A stretch of DNA of 45,548 nucleotides from CAYLHS01 sp964383535 (lineage in GTDB: Bacteria; Actinomycetota; Acidimicrobiia; Spongiisociales; UBA4744): assembly GCA_964383535.1 (NCBI GenBank), contig CAYLHS010000007.1:1-45548 (forward strand). The letters run 5' to 3'. Shown one piece after another: positions 36,193-43,848 of this stretch. A program made the position numbers and the translations under genes. Within the stretch, counting starts at the first letter, position 1. Each line of letters opens with the position of its first letter. The notes under the pieces are model-generated. The model had not been told where the DNA came from and did not search any database. It saw only the letters and a list, made by a program, of their open reading frames with translations.

Positions 36193-36325
36193 CGATCACC
36201 ACGGTACCCGCAACCGAAACCAACCCAATCCCCTCGGACCCTCCGGACACGCCCCACCCGGGAGCAGAGTCATTGTCGCACGTGCATCAGGAGGTCCGCC
36301 CTTCAGAGGACCGTAGACTCGCCGC

Positions 36326-37117
36326 ATGGCAACCGGACCACGAGATCACAAAGGCAGGGTGATCGACTTCGGTCGTGCGGCAGGAGACTACGACCGATAT
36401 CGCCCGGGCTTCCCGGAGAGCTTCTTCGACCTTCTCACTCGGAAGGGTTGGATCGCGCCGGGACTGCGAGCGCTCGATCTCGGAACCGGAACCGGTTCGC
36501 TCGCACTGGGATTCGCAGCGCGGGGCCTCGTGGCCACGGGGCTGGACATCGCGCCCGCTCTGCTCGACGTCGCGCGGCGAACCGCTGCTGCGCGCGGCCT
36601 CAGCGCCGAGTTCGTCGAGGGCAGCGCAGAAAACACGGGCCTGTCCGGTGGGAGCTTCGATCTCGTCAGCGCAGGTCAATGCTGGTGGTGGTTCGACAGT
36701 GATCGTGCGGCACATGAGGTTGTCCGGCTCCTCGCGCCGGGTGGGAGGCTCCTGATCTGTGACCTCAGCTACCTGCCGTTGCCGGGCAACGTGTGTGTTC
36801 GAACCGAGGAGCTGATCCTGGAACACAATCCGGGCTGGGCGATGGCGGGATGGAGAGGTGTCCACCCCGAACAGGTGCAGGCACTCGACGTCGCCGGGTT
36901 TCGGGACGTGGAGAGCTTCAGCTACACGCTGGACGTCGCGTTCACTCATGAGTCCTGGCGCGGCCGCGTCCGGACCTGCAACGGGGTCGGCTCCGCGCTG
37001 GAACCAGATCAGGTCGAGAGGTTCGATCGGGATCTCACCGAGTTGCTCACAGCAGAGTTCCCAGGCGAACTGTCGATACCACACCGAGTGTTCGCGACGA
37101 GCGGGGTCAAGCCCTGA
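36326..37117 (+). CDS. Class I SAM-dependent methyltransferase
   Basis: This 263-residue cytosolic methyltransferase begins at ATG 36326. Motif I is LRALDLGTGTGSLALGFA, motif II ATGLDIAPALL, then FVEGSAENTGL, FDLVSAGQCWWWFD and LLAPGGRLLICDLSYLP. The N-terminal region RVIDFGRAAGDYDRYRPGFPE and the QCWWWFD segment are typical of a common actinobacterial Methyltransf_11 subgroup; the natural substrate is not known. It is a single gene between divergent fxsA and the convergent transporter gene. Confidence 0.9.
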   Translation: MATGPRDHKGRVIDFGRAAGDYDRYRPGFPESFFDLLTRKGWIAPGLRALDLGTGTGSLALGFAARGLVATGLDIAPALLDVARRTAAARGLSAEFVEGSAENTGLSGGSFDLVSAGQCWWWFDSDRAAHEVVRLLAPGGRLLICDLSYLPLPGNVCVRTEELILEHNPGWAMAGWRGVHPEQVQALDVAGFRDVESFSYTLDVAFTHESWRGRVRTCNGVGSALEPDQVERFDRDLTELLTAEFPGELSIPHRVFATSGVKP

Positions 37118-37174
37118 TCCACTCTCGTCACTGCTACCTGCACATGTTCGGGCCGGCAGAGATGAGAAGGAGCC

Positions 37175-38377
37175 TCAGGCCGCCTGTCGAGCCCACACCA
37201 CGGACCCGATCATGAGGAGCCCGAAGGCCAGGAAGCCGAGGGCGAAAGGAGTGACCGAGGTGGAGACGATTGCGGCGACGGCGGAGCCGAGCACGGAACC
37301 CCCGACCAGCGTCACCGTCCCGATCATGGCCGACGCGGTGCCGGCGACGTGGCCGACATCTTCCATCGCCGCCGACGTCAGAATCGCGCGAGAGATGATG
37401 ATCGTGATAACGAGCAAAGTCGTGAGCGTGTAGAACGACGCGAATGATGGGTGTCCGCCCGACGCGACCGTCGTTGCGGCGAACACGACCGCAACGATCG
37501 CGTAGACCCAGAGAGTGCCGTTGAGGACCCGATCGGAGCCGATCCGTCGGATCAGCCGCGACGAACCGATCGACGCGGCAGCCATGAACACCGCTGCAAG
37601 CCCGAACCAGTACGCGAACTGGTCGGCGCGCCCGTAGATCTCCTCGTAGATCAGCTGGCTCGAGCCGAGGTAGGGAATGAAGGCCGAGAAGCCGAACATC
37701 ATGGCGAGCGTCATCCCCGTCGTCTTTCGATGCCGTAGAACCTCGCGAGTCGAGGAGATCGTATTCCTGACGCTGAACGAGATCCGCCTGTCCCCCGGCA
37801 GCGTTTCCTTGAGCCTGATCGACCACAGCCCGACCGCAGCGGCGAACATGGCCGAGAAGAGGAACGGATAGCGCCATGAACCGAATGACAACATTGCTTG
37901 TCCAATGGTTGGCGCGACGGCCGGAGCGATCATGAAGACGCCGCTCACGACTGCCAGCACTCGCGCCATCTCGTCACCGTGATAGCGATCGCGAACGATC
38001 GCCCGAGAGACGACACGCGGGCCACCTGCACCGAGACCCCACAAGAACCGGAAGACGATCATTGCCGGCAGCGTCGGCGCCATGATGGTTCCTGCAGCTC
38101 CGGCGAGGTAGAGCACCACGCCCCCGTAGAGGACTGGTTTGCGCCCGAACGCATCGGTGATCGGTCCGAAGATGTACTGGCCGAAGCCAAGGCCTGCCAG
38201 GAAGACGGTGACGATCAGCGAGACCTCTGTTGCGTCGGGAGCGAGACCGAACGACTCCCGTACCGCCCCCATCGCGGGCAGCATCACGTCGATGGCGATG
38301 GCGTTGAGGGCCGTGATGAACGCGATCAGCGCGACGAATTCGCCTTCACGGACGCGGTGGGACCCCGCCGATGTCAT
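37175..38377 (-). CDS. MFS multidrug exporter, Bcr/CflA type
   Basis: This 400-residue, 12-helix major facilitator starts at the ATG complementary to 38375-38377; a TTG nine bases upstream is possible. The N-terminal helix ALNAIAIDVMLPAMGAV with an embedded Asp is typical of Bcr/CflA and drug:proton antiporters. Motif A is FGPITDAFGRKPVL, and LGAGGPRVVSRAIVRDRY is the helix-4 region. The likely role is proton-driven export of drugs or metabolites. It follows tnaA by 121 bp containing heptad repeats, so co-transcription is uncertain. Export of indole or other tryptophanase products is a speculation from position only. Confidence 0.9.
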   Translation of the reverse strand: MTSAGSHRVREGEFVALIAFITALNAIAIDVMLPAMGAVRESFGLAPDATEVSLIVTVFLAGLGFGQYIFGPITDAFGRKPVLYGGVVLYLAGAAGTIMAPTLPAMIVFRFLWGLGAGGPRVVSRAIVRDRYHGDEMARVLAVVSGVFMIAPAVAPTIGQAMLSFGSWRYPFLFSAMFAAAVGLWSIRLKETLPGDRRISFSVRNTISSTREVLRHRKTTGMTLAMMFGFSAFIPYLGSSQLIYEEIYGRADQFAYWFGLAAVFMAAASIGSSRLIRRIGSDRVLNGTLWVYAIVAVVFAATTVASGGHPSFASFYTLTTLLVITIIISRAILTSAAMEDVGHVAGTASAMIGTVTLVGGSVLGSAVAAIVSTSVTPFALGFLAFGLLMIGSVVWARQAA

Positions 38378-38433
38378 GTGGGACAAGAACCGAGCCGTAA
38401 CTCAGCATCCCGACCCGATCGCCGAGTGGCGGC

Positions 38434-38475
38434 CCTGCGACATGCGAGGTGCGAGGCACGAGATGCGAAGTACGT
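38434..38475. repeat. Heptad repeats between tnaA and the exporter gene
   Basis: The units ATGCGAG, GTGCGAG, GCACGAG, ATGCGAA and GTACGTG run in phase from 38442 to 38476. The first 17 bp (38434-38450, CCTGCGACATGCGAGGT) match 6098-6114 with one difference. Nearby 38490-38503 has GTCAGCAGCTCACA, words of the second heptad family. Confidence 0.7.
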
Positions 38476-38498
38476 GCGGTGATCCAAAGGTCAGCAGC

Positions 38499-39875
38499 TC
38501 ACAGGGGCTCGAATCGCGCCGTGAAGTGCCGTAGCCACGGCGCTTGCTCGACGATGCGGTAGCCGCGGATCCTCTCGGCGTGCTCGGCGACCGAGATCAC
38601 GACCTCGCCGACGTAGTCGACGTGGCTCTGCGTGTAGGTTCGTCGTGGAACGGCCAGTCGCACCAGCTCCATGTCCGCGGGCGTCTCGGTCCCGTTGTCC
38701 TGGGGCTTGCCGAACATGACCGAGCCGATCTCGACGCCGCGCACGCCACCTTCCCGGTATAGCTCGATGGCCAGCGCCTGGGCCGGGTACTGGCTGGGCG
38801 GGACCTGCGGCAGGAACCCCTTGGCGTCCAGGTACACGGCGTGTCCCCCCGGCGGCCGGACAATCGGAACCCCTGCGGCTCTGACCTTCTCGGCGAGGTA
38901 GGCGGTCGAGCGAATCCGGTATCGTAGGTAGTCCTCGTCGAGGACTTCCCGTAGACCGATGGCAATTGCCTCCAGGTCGTAGCCTGCGAGACCTCCGTAG
39001 GTCGGGAACCCTTCGGTGAGAATCAGCAGGTTCCTCGCTTCCTGAGCGATAGCCGAGTCGCGCAGTCCGATGAAGCCTCCGATGTTGGCGAGTCCGTCCT
39101 TTTTCGCCGACATGGTGCATCCGTCGGTGAGCGAGAACATCTCCTGGGCGATCTCGAGGGGTGTCCTGTCTGCGTAGCCCCCTTCGCGCTGCTTGATGAA
39201 CCATGCGTTCTCGGCGAACCGGCAGGCGTCCAGGAAGAACAGGATGCCGTGGCGATCGCACACCTCGCGGACCGCTCTCAGGTTCGCCATGGACACCGGC
39301 TGCCCTCCGCCGGAGTTGTTGGTGACCGTCACCATCACAAGGGGGATTCTGTCGACTCCGACCTCCGCGATGGTGGCCTCGAGAGCGTCCACATCCATGT
39401 TGCCTTTGAATGGGGCGACAACCGCGGGGTCGTGCCCTTCCTCGTTCAGAAGGTCTCTGGCCTCGGCCCCTTGGTGTTCGACGTTGGCCCTCGTAGTGTC
39501 GAAGTGGGTGTTGTTCGGAACGACGTCACCCTCCCCCACGAGGGTCTCGAAGAGGATGCGCTCGGATGCGCGCCCTTGGTGTGTGGGGATGATCTCCGGG
39601 AAGCCGGTGATGTCGGCGATGGTGTCGCGGAACCGGTAGAAGGAACGGCTGCCGGCATACGATTCGTCGCCATCCATCATGCCCGCCCACTGTTTCGAGG
39701 ACATCGCTCCGGTTCCCGAATCGGTGAGCAGGTCGATGGTCACTTCGTCACCGTGCAGACCGAACAGGTTGTAGCCGGCCCGTCGCAAGGCCGCCTCGCG
39801 CTCATCCCTCGTCGGGAAATTGATCGCCTGGACACTGTGAATACGAAACGGTTCGATGATGGTGCGATACGGCAT
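38499..39875 (-). CDS. tnaA: Tryptophanase
   Basis: This 458-residue PLP-dependent beta-eliminating lyase begins at the ATG complementary to 39873-39875. The tryptophanase/tyrosine phenol-lyase fold is clear: PFRIHSVQ, TIDLLTDSGTGAMSSKQWAGMM, IPTHQGRASE, Asp216 in FFLDACRFAENA pairing with the cofactor, and Schiff-base Lys259 in MSAKKDGLANIGG. At the positions that separate the two enzymes it has Asp126 (THFDTTR) and Val381/Ile383 (GVEIGS), as in tryptophanase. Tyrosine phenol-lyase has Thr, Met and Arg there. Tryptophan breakdown to indole, pyruvate and ammonia is predicted. No TnaC-like leader was seen. It is last in the rplY-pth-glpK-usp run, 35 bp after usp. Confidence 0.9.
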   Translation of the reverse strand: MPYRTIIEPFRIHSVQAINFPTRDEREAALRRAGYNLFGLHGDEVTIDLLTDSGTGAMSSKQWAGMMDGDESYAGSRSFYRFRDTIADITGFPEIIPTHQGRASERILFETLVGEGDVVPNNTHFDTTRANVEHQGAEARDLLNEEGHDPAVVAPFKGNMDVDALEATIAEVGVDRIPLVMVTVTNNSGGGQPVSMANLRAVREVCDRHGILFFLDACRFAENAWFIKQREGGYADRTPLEIAQEMFSLTDGCTMSAKKDGLANIGGFIGLRDSAIAQEARNLLILTEGFPTYGGLAGYDLEAIAIGLREVLDEDYLRYRIRSTAYLAEKVRAAGVPIVRPPGGHAVYLDAKGFLPQVPPSQYPAQALAIELYREGGVRGVEIGSVMFGKPQDNGTETPADMELVRLAVPRRTYTQSHVDYVGEVVISVAEHAERIRGYRIVEQAPWLRHFTARFEPL

Positions 39876-39910
39876 GGCAAGATCCTCTCGAGAAGCGGTG
39901 CGAGGTCGGT

Positions 39911-40312
39911 CTAGTAGCTGGCCTTGACGGCAAGCACGGGGCAGTGGGCCCCGAGGAGAATCTCCTGGGCGTTGCTGCCGAGGAGCAGCTTGCCGACGGC
40001 GGAACGCTTCCGCAGCCCTATCACGATGAGGTCGGCATCCTCGTCGTCGGTCGCCTTGATGAGATCCTGAGACGGCGAAAGCCCTCTGACATACTCGTGG
40101 ACGCTGTGGGCAATGCCTTCCTTGTCGAGTCGTGCTTCGACTTCGTCCAGCTCCTCCCGGTAGGCAATCACCTCGCTTGCTCCCTCGTGATCCCCGCCCA
40201 TCATCGAGTGAACAACCACCAGCTCGCCGTCACGGAGTTTCGCCTCATCGATGGCAGCTTTCAACGCCGCTTCGCCTTCAGGGGTCTTGATGAAGCCGAC
40301 CACGATCTTCAT
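39911..40312 (-). CDS. Universal stress protein with altered ATP motif
   Basis: This 133-residue UspA-like protein starts at the ATG complementary to 40310-40312, 7 bp after the glpK stop. The start MKIVVGFIKTPEGEAALKAAI lacks the usual Asp-Gly-Ser of ATP-binding Usp proteins. The C-terminal signature is GLRKRSAVGKLLLGSNAQE, where the second Gly of G-x2-G is Lys. Nucleotide binding is therefore doubtful, unlike the Usp at 4918-5349. Its place between glycerol kinase and tryptophanase genes suggests shared expression under starvation or stress; its partner is unknown. Confidence 0.88.
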   Translation of the reverse strand: MKIVVGFIKTPEGEAALKAAIDEAKLRDGELVVVHSMMGGDHEGASEVIAYREELDEVEARLDKEGIAHSVHEYVRGLSPSQDLIKATDDEDADLIVIGLRKRSAVGKLLLGSNAQEILLGAHCPVLAVKASY

Positions 40313-40319
40313 GCCGCTT

Positions 40320-41819
40320 CTACTCCTCTTTCGACGATTCGAGGCTACCAGGGGCCGCCCACCCGAAGCTCCGTTCGACTGCCTGCTTCCAGCGCGCGTA
40401 CAGGGCATCGCGCCGGCCGGACGCCTGCAAAGGTTCCCATCGACCGCCCTCGTCGAGCTGCAGGTCGGACAGCTCCTGCCAGTACCCGACGGCGAGCCCG
40501 GCAGCGAATGCTGCGCCCATCGCGGTTGTCTCGACCACCGACGGCCGGACGACCGGAACGCCGAGGATGTCGGCCTGGAACTGCATGAGCAGATCATTGA
40601 CGACCATGCCTCCATCGACCTTGAGCCGGGTCAACTCGACACCCGAGTCGGCTTGCATGGCCTCGAGCACCTCCCTGGTCTGGTAGGCGGTCGCCTCCAG
40701 CGCGGCCCGGGCGATGTGACCCGCGGTGGTGAAGCGGGTGAGGCCGACGATCGTCCCACGGGCGTCCGTCCGCCAACGGGGAGCGAAGAGTCCGCTGAAA
40801 GCCGGCACGAGGTACACATCGCCGTTGTCGGGGACGCTCGCAGCAAGCGCTTCGACGTCCTGGGACCGCTCGATGATCCCGAGGTTGTCGCGAAGCCACT
40901 GAACGAGAGCACCTGCGACGGCAATCGAGCCTTCCAGCGCGTAGACGGCGGGCCGATCCCCGATCTGGTACGCGACAGTGGTCAGCAGGCCGTTGTCGGA
41001 CAGGACGGGCAGCGTTCCGGTGTTCTGAAGCATGAAGCATCCGGTGCCATAGGTGTTCTTGGCGTCTCCGGGCGAGAAGCACCCCTGGCCGAAGAGCGCG
41101 GCCTGCTGATCGCCGAGGATGCCGGCGACGGGGACCCCTTCGAGGGGTCCGGTGGCAGTGCCGAACACACCCACAGACGGCCGTATCTCCGGCAGCATCG
41201 CCGCGGGAATGCCCATGGCGGCGAGGATGTCGGGGTCCCAGTCGAGCGTCTCCAGGTTCATGAGCATGGTGCGGCTTGCGTTGGTCACATCTGTCGCGTG
41301 GACGCCTGTGAGGTTCCAGAGCAGCCACGAGTCGATCGTGCCGAACATGATCTCTCCAGCTTCGGCCTGCTCCCTCAGGTTTGGCGACGTCTGCAGGAGC
41401 CAGGAGATCTTGGGCCCGGAGAAATAGGTGGACAATGGGAGTCCGCAGCGGGTCCTGAACCGATCCGGTCCTTCGGTGCCACCAAAACCCTCGATCAGCT
41501 CCGCGGTACGAGTGTCCTGCCACACGATCGCGGGGTGCACCGGCTCTCCGGTTGCCCTGTTCCAGAGGACGGTCGTTTCACGCTGGTTGGTGATGCCAAC
41601 CGCGGCGATGTCGCCGGCTGTCAGGTGGGCGTCGCGAAGCGCCCCACCGACCACGTCGACGGTCCGCTCCCAGATCTCGCCGGCATCGTGCTCGACCCAG
41701 CCCGGCCGGGGGAAGTACTGCTCGTGTTCGAGCTGTGCGGAGGCGACCACGGTCCCATCGTGATCGACGATGAGGCACCGGGTGCTGGTCGTTCCTTGAT
41801 CGATAGCGGCAATGAACAT
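40320..41819 (-). CDS. glpK: Glycerol kinase
   Basis: This 499-residue FGGY-family kinase phosphorylates glycerol to glycerol-3-phosphate in the cytosol. Conserved blocks are AIDQGTTSTRCLIVD at the N-terminus, GITNQRETTVLWNRATGEP, VWQDTRT, STYFSGPKISWLL, GTIDSWLLWNLTG, GILGDQQAALFGQGCF, NTYGTGCFML and the signature region VDGGMVVNDLLMQFQADIL. Length is normal. The ATG complementary to 41817-41819 lies 11 bp after pth. No glycerol facilitator or glycerol-3-phosphate dehydrogenase gene is adjacent; instead it is embedded between translation genes and usp-tnaA. Glycerol-3-phosphate could feed the PgsA reaction. Confidence 0.97.
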   Translation of the reverse strand: MFIAAIDQGTTSTRCLIVDHDGTVVASAQLEHEQYFPRPGWVEHDAGEIWERTVDVVGGALRDAHLTAGDIAAVGITNQRETTVLWNRATGEPVHPAIVWQDTRTAELIEGFGGTEGPDRFRTRCGLPLSTYFSGPKISWLLQTSPNLREQAEAGEIMFGTIDSWLLWNLTGVHATDVTNASRTMLMNLETLDWDPDILAAMGIPAAMLPEIRPSVGVFGTATGPLEGVPVAGILGDQQAALFGQGCFSPGDAKNTYGTGCFMLQNTGTLPVLSDNGLLTTVAYQIGDRPAVYALEGSIAVAGALVQWLRDNLGIIERSQDVEALAASVPDNGDVYLVPAFSGLFAPRWRTDARGTIVGLTRFTTAGHIARAALEATAYQTREVLEAMQADSGVELTRLKVDGGMVVNDLLMQFQADILGVPVVRPSVVETTAMGAAFAAGLAVGYWQELSDLQLDEGGRWEPLQASGRRDALYARWKQAVERSFGWAAPGSLESSKEE

Positions 41820-41830
41820 CAGCCTTCACC

Positions 41831-42409
41831 CTACCGATCTGGACGGCGCTCCCCCGCCATCTGCATCGCCCGTTCAGGATCGGTCACGTACAGGTCGACG
41901 ACTGCAGCGGCATCCTCCACGAGCCGATCGATCTCGAGCCGTTCGTCGGCGTCGAATCGCTGGAGAACGAAGGCGGCAGGATCCATCCGACCCGGTGGAC
42001 GTCCGACTCCGACCTTCAGCCGTGTGAAGTCTCGACTACCAATCTGCTCCACGATCGACCGCACTCCGTTGTGTCCGCCGGCGCCCCGGCCCGTATGCAA
42101 ACGCAGCCTGCCGAATGGCAGATCGATGTCGTCGTGGATCACGAGCAGGTCGGCGGCGTCGACCCGGTAGTAGCGCAGCGCGGCCGCAACGGGCGGACCT
42201 GAGACGTTCATCGAGACCTTCGGGAGCGCGAGCAGCACGTCGACATCGTCGATCGTCGCATGTGTGACCGACATCGCGACTCGTCGCGGGCCACGTCGGA
42301 AGGAGGACCCGTGGCGTTTCACGACTGCCTCGACGACTTCGGCGCCGACGTTGTGGCGGGTTCCGTCGAAACGCCGTTCCGGGTTCCGGAGGCCGACGAT
42401 CACCTTCAC
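41831..42409 (-). CDS. pth: Peptidyl-tRNA hydrolase
   Basis: This 192-residue enzyme recycles stalled peptidyl-tRNA. The catalytic and binding residues of bacterial Pth are present: Asn in GLRNPE, the catalytic His in TRHNVGAEV, MNVSG, Asp in VIHDDIDLPFGRLRLH, and Asn in GGHNGVRSI. The first loop reads GLRNPERRF instead of the usual GLGNPG, a mild departure. The GTG complementary to 42407-42409 starts 2 bp after the rplY stop, the classical rplY-pth pairing, so the two are translated together. Confidence 0.96.
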   Translation of the reverse strand: MKVIVGLRNPERRFDGTRHNVGAEVVEAVVKRHGSSFRRGPRRVAMSVTHATIDDVDVLLALPKVSMNVSGPPVAAALRYYRVDAADLLVIHDDIDLPFGRLRLHTGRGAGGHNGVRSIVEQIGSRDFTRLKVGVGRPPGRMDPAAFVLQRFDADERLEIDRLVEDAAAVVDLYVTDPERAMQMAGERRPDR

Positions 42410-42411
42410 GG

Positions 42412-43071
42412 CTACTCGTCGGCTGATGCTTCGGCCTCTTCGGTCTCCCCGTCGACGGCGCCTTCTTCTTCGACACCCTCCTCGAGACCTTCTTCCTCGA
42501 CCTCTTCGGCCTCAACGGCTGCCGGGGTTGCGATCGTGACAACGGGATCGTCGTCGTCGCCGAGGTACTCGACGCCTTCCATGACAGGGAGATCACCGAT
42601 GCGCAGCGTGTCGCCAACCGCCAACTCACTGATGTCGACGATGATCGACTGCGGGATGTCGGTCGGCAGGGCCTCCACGTGGATGCTGTTGCGGATCGTT
42701 TCGATGATGCCACCCTCCTTGACGCCGACCGACTCGCCAGTCAGCTCGATCAAGACCTCGACCTGGGTCTTCTCGGTGAGGGAGATCTTCACGAAGTCGA
42801 CGTGCGTGACATCTCCACGGACGGGGTGCCGCTGGACTTCTCGAGCCATGGTGAGCTGCGCGTCTGCCCCCTCCGTCTCGAGGTTGATCAACGCGTTGAC
42901 GCCGGCACTGGTGTGAAGAGCGACATACAGGTCGTGAGCGTCGACCGCGACCGGGATGGGTTCGAGCTCTCTGCCGTAGATGACGGCGGGCACCATGCCC
43001 TTGCGCCGCAGTCGCCGCGAAGAGCGGCTCCCGGGCTCGCGCCCGGTCTCGGCGCGCAGTGTGACTTCCAT
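42412..43071 (-). CDS. rplY: Ribosomal protein bL25, CTC long form
   Basis: This 219-residue long-form L25 (general stress protein CTC) starts at the ATG complementary to 43069-43071 behind AAGGAG. An out-of-frame ATG five bases upstream is ignored. Residues 1-90 form the 5S rRNA-binding domain (RAETGREPGSRSSRRLRRKGMVPAVIYG). Residues 95-180 form the CTC beta domain (DFVKISLTEKTQVEVLIELTG-type segment), and the last 40 residues are strongly acidic. It heads the operon rplY-pth-glpK-usp-tnaA, with a good promoter 37-65 bp upstream. Confidence 0.95.
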   Translation of the reverse strand: MEVTLRAETGREPGSRSSRRLRRKGMVPAVIYGRELEPIPVAVDAHDLYVALHTSAGVNALINLETEGADAQLTMAREVQRHPVRGDVTHVDFVKISLTEKTQVEVLIELTGESVGVKEGGIIETIRNSIHVEALPTDIPQSIIVDISELAVGDTLRIGDLPVMEGVEYLGDDDDPVVTIATPAAVEAEEVEEEGLEEGVEEEGAVDGETEEAEASADE

Positions 43072-43107
43072 GACATGGCTCCTTGGGAAAGATGAGGTGG
43101 AGCGGTG

Positions 43108-43136
43108 ATTATGCCTCGTCACGGCCGATTCAACAA
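43108..43136 (-). promoter_or_regulatory. Sigma-70-type promoter for the rplY operon
   Basis: On the minus strand TTGTTG (complement of 43131-43136), exactly 17 bp, and CATAAT (complement of 43108-43113) form a near-consensus vegetative promoter. Transcription would begin near 43100, giving a leader of about 30 nt before the rplY ATG with AAGGAG in it. It is the clearest promoter found in the window. Confidence 0.75.
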
Positions 43137-43149
43137 GGCGAGTGGAGGG

Positions 43150-43773
43150 TCAGCTTGGGCTGACAACGCAGATCGCGACGTTGCCGCCGGCCACGATCTT
43201 CTCGCGCGTCACATCGAGACCCGCCACCTCCATGACGCCTGGCACGCCGCCGGCCTGTTTGAAAGACCGATACTGCGAGTAGTGGCCGGAGAGACGCTCG
43301 ATGATCTCCGACGCGGCCCGCAGGACAGGACCCCGCCATCCGCGCAGCGTGCCGAACCTGAAGTCGATCACCATGAGGGCACCACCCGGTTTGGTCACGC
43401 GCGCCATCTCCCTCAAGAACGAACTCCGCTGATCCTCCGGCACTTCGTGAAGCACCATCGTCGTGGTAGTCAGATCGAACCGGTCATCGGGGAACGGAAG
43501 GGTGTCCCCATCCGTGAGCTGGAGGTTGGCATCGACGCCAAGCCGATCCTTGGCCCTGTCGAGCATTTCCTGCGAGATGTCGACCCCTGCGACCGTGCAC
43601 CCCGCAGACAGGTACGGGACGAGGCCGGTACCCGTGCCACATCCGACGTCGAGCACCTGCCAATCCGGTTCAGGCGGAAGGACCCGCACCGCGACTCGGC
43701 GGACACCGGCCTGCATGGGTTCGATCACCCTGTCGTAGATCTTGGCGATGTTGCGGTACGGGTCGGAAGGCAT
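43150..43773 (-). CDS. Class I SAM-dependent methyltransferase, paralogue of the 24519 gene
   Basis: This 207-residue methyltransferase starts at the ATG complementary to 43771-43773. Motif I is VLDVGCGTGTGLVPYL, motif II VAGVDISQEML, then LPFPDDRFDLTTTTMVLHEVP and LREMARVTKPGGALMVIDF. These blocks and the spacing parallel the protein encoded at 24519-25139, so the two are paralogues within one subgroup. The start YRNIAKIYDRVIEPMQAGVRR is typical of UbiE-like enzymes, but a quinone role is unproven. It lies upstream of the rplY promoter and downstream of the SLH gene; 75 bp separate it from the latter, with nothing recognised there. Confidence 0.88.
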   Translation of the reverse strand: MPSDPYRNIAKIYDRVIEPMQAGVRRVAVRVLPPEPDWQVLDVGCGTGTGLVPYLSAGCTVAGVDISQEMLDRAKDRLGVDANLQLTDGDTLPFPDDRFDLTTTTMVLHEVPEDQRSSFLREMARVTKPGGALMVIDFRFGTLRGWRGPVLRAASEIIERLSGHYSQYRSFKQAGGVPGVMEVAGLDVTREKIVAGGNVAICVVSPS

Positions 43774-43848
43774 GCGTCGAGGGTAGAGGAATCGTCCGAA
43801 CCGAGACCACTGCGTCCGGCCTCTCGCAGGGACTTCGATCGCTCCTCG

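Noticed and set aside
38499..39875. Tyrosine phenol-lyase
   Set aside because: Specificity positions carry Asp, Val and Ile as in tryptophanase.
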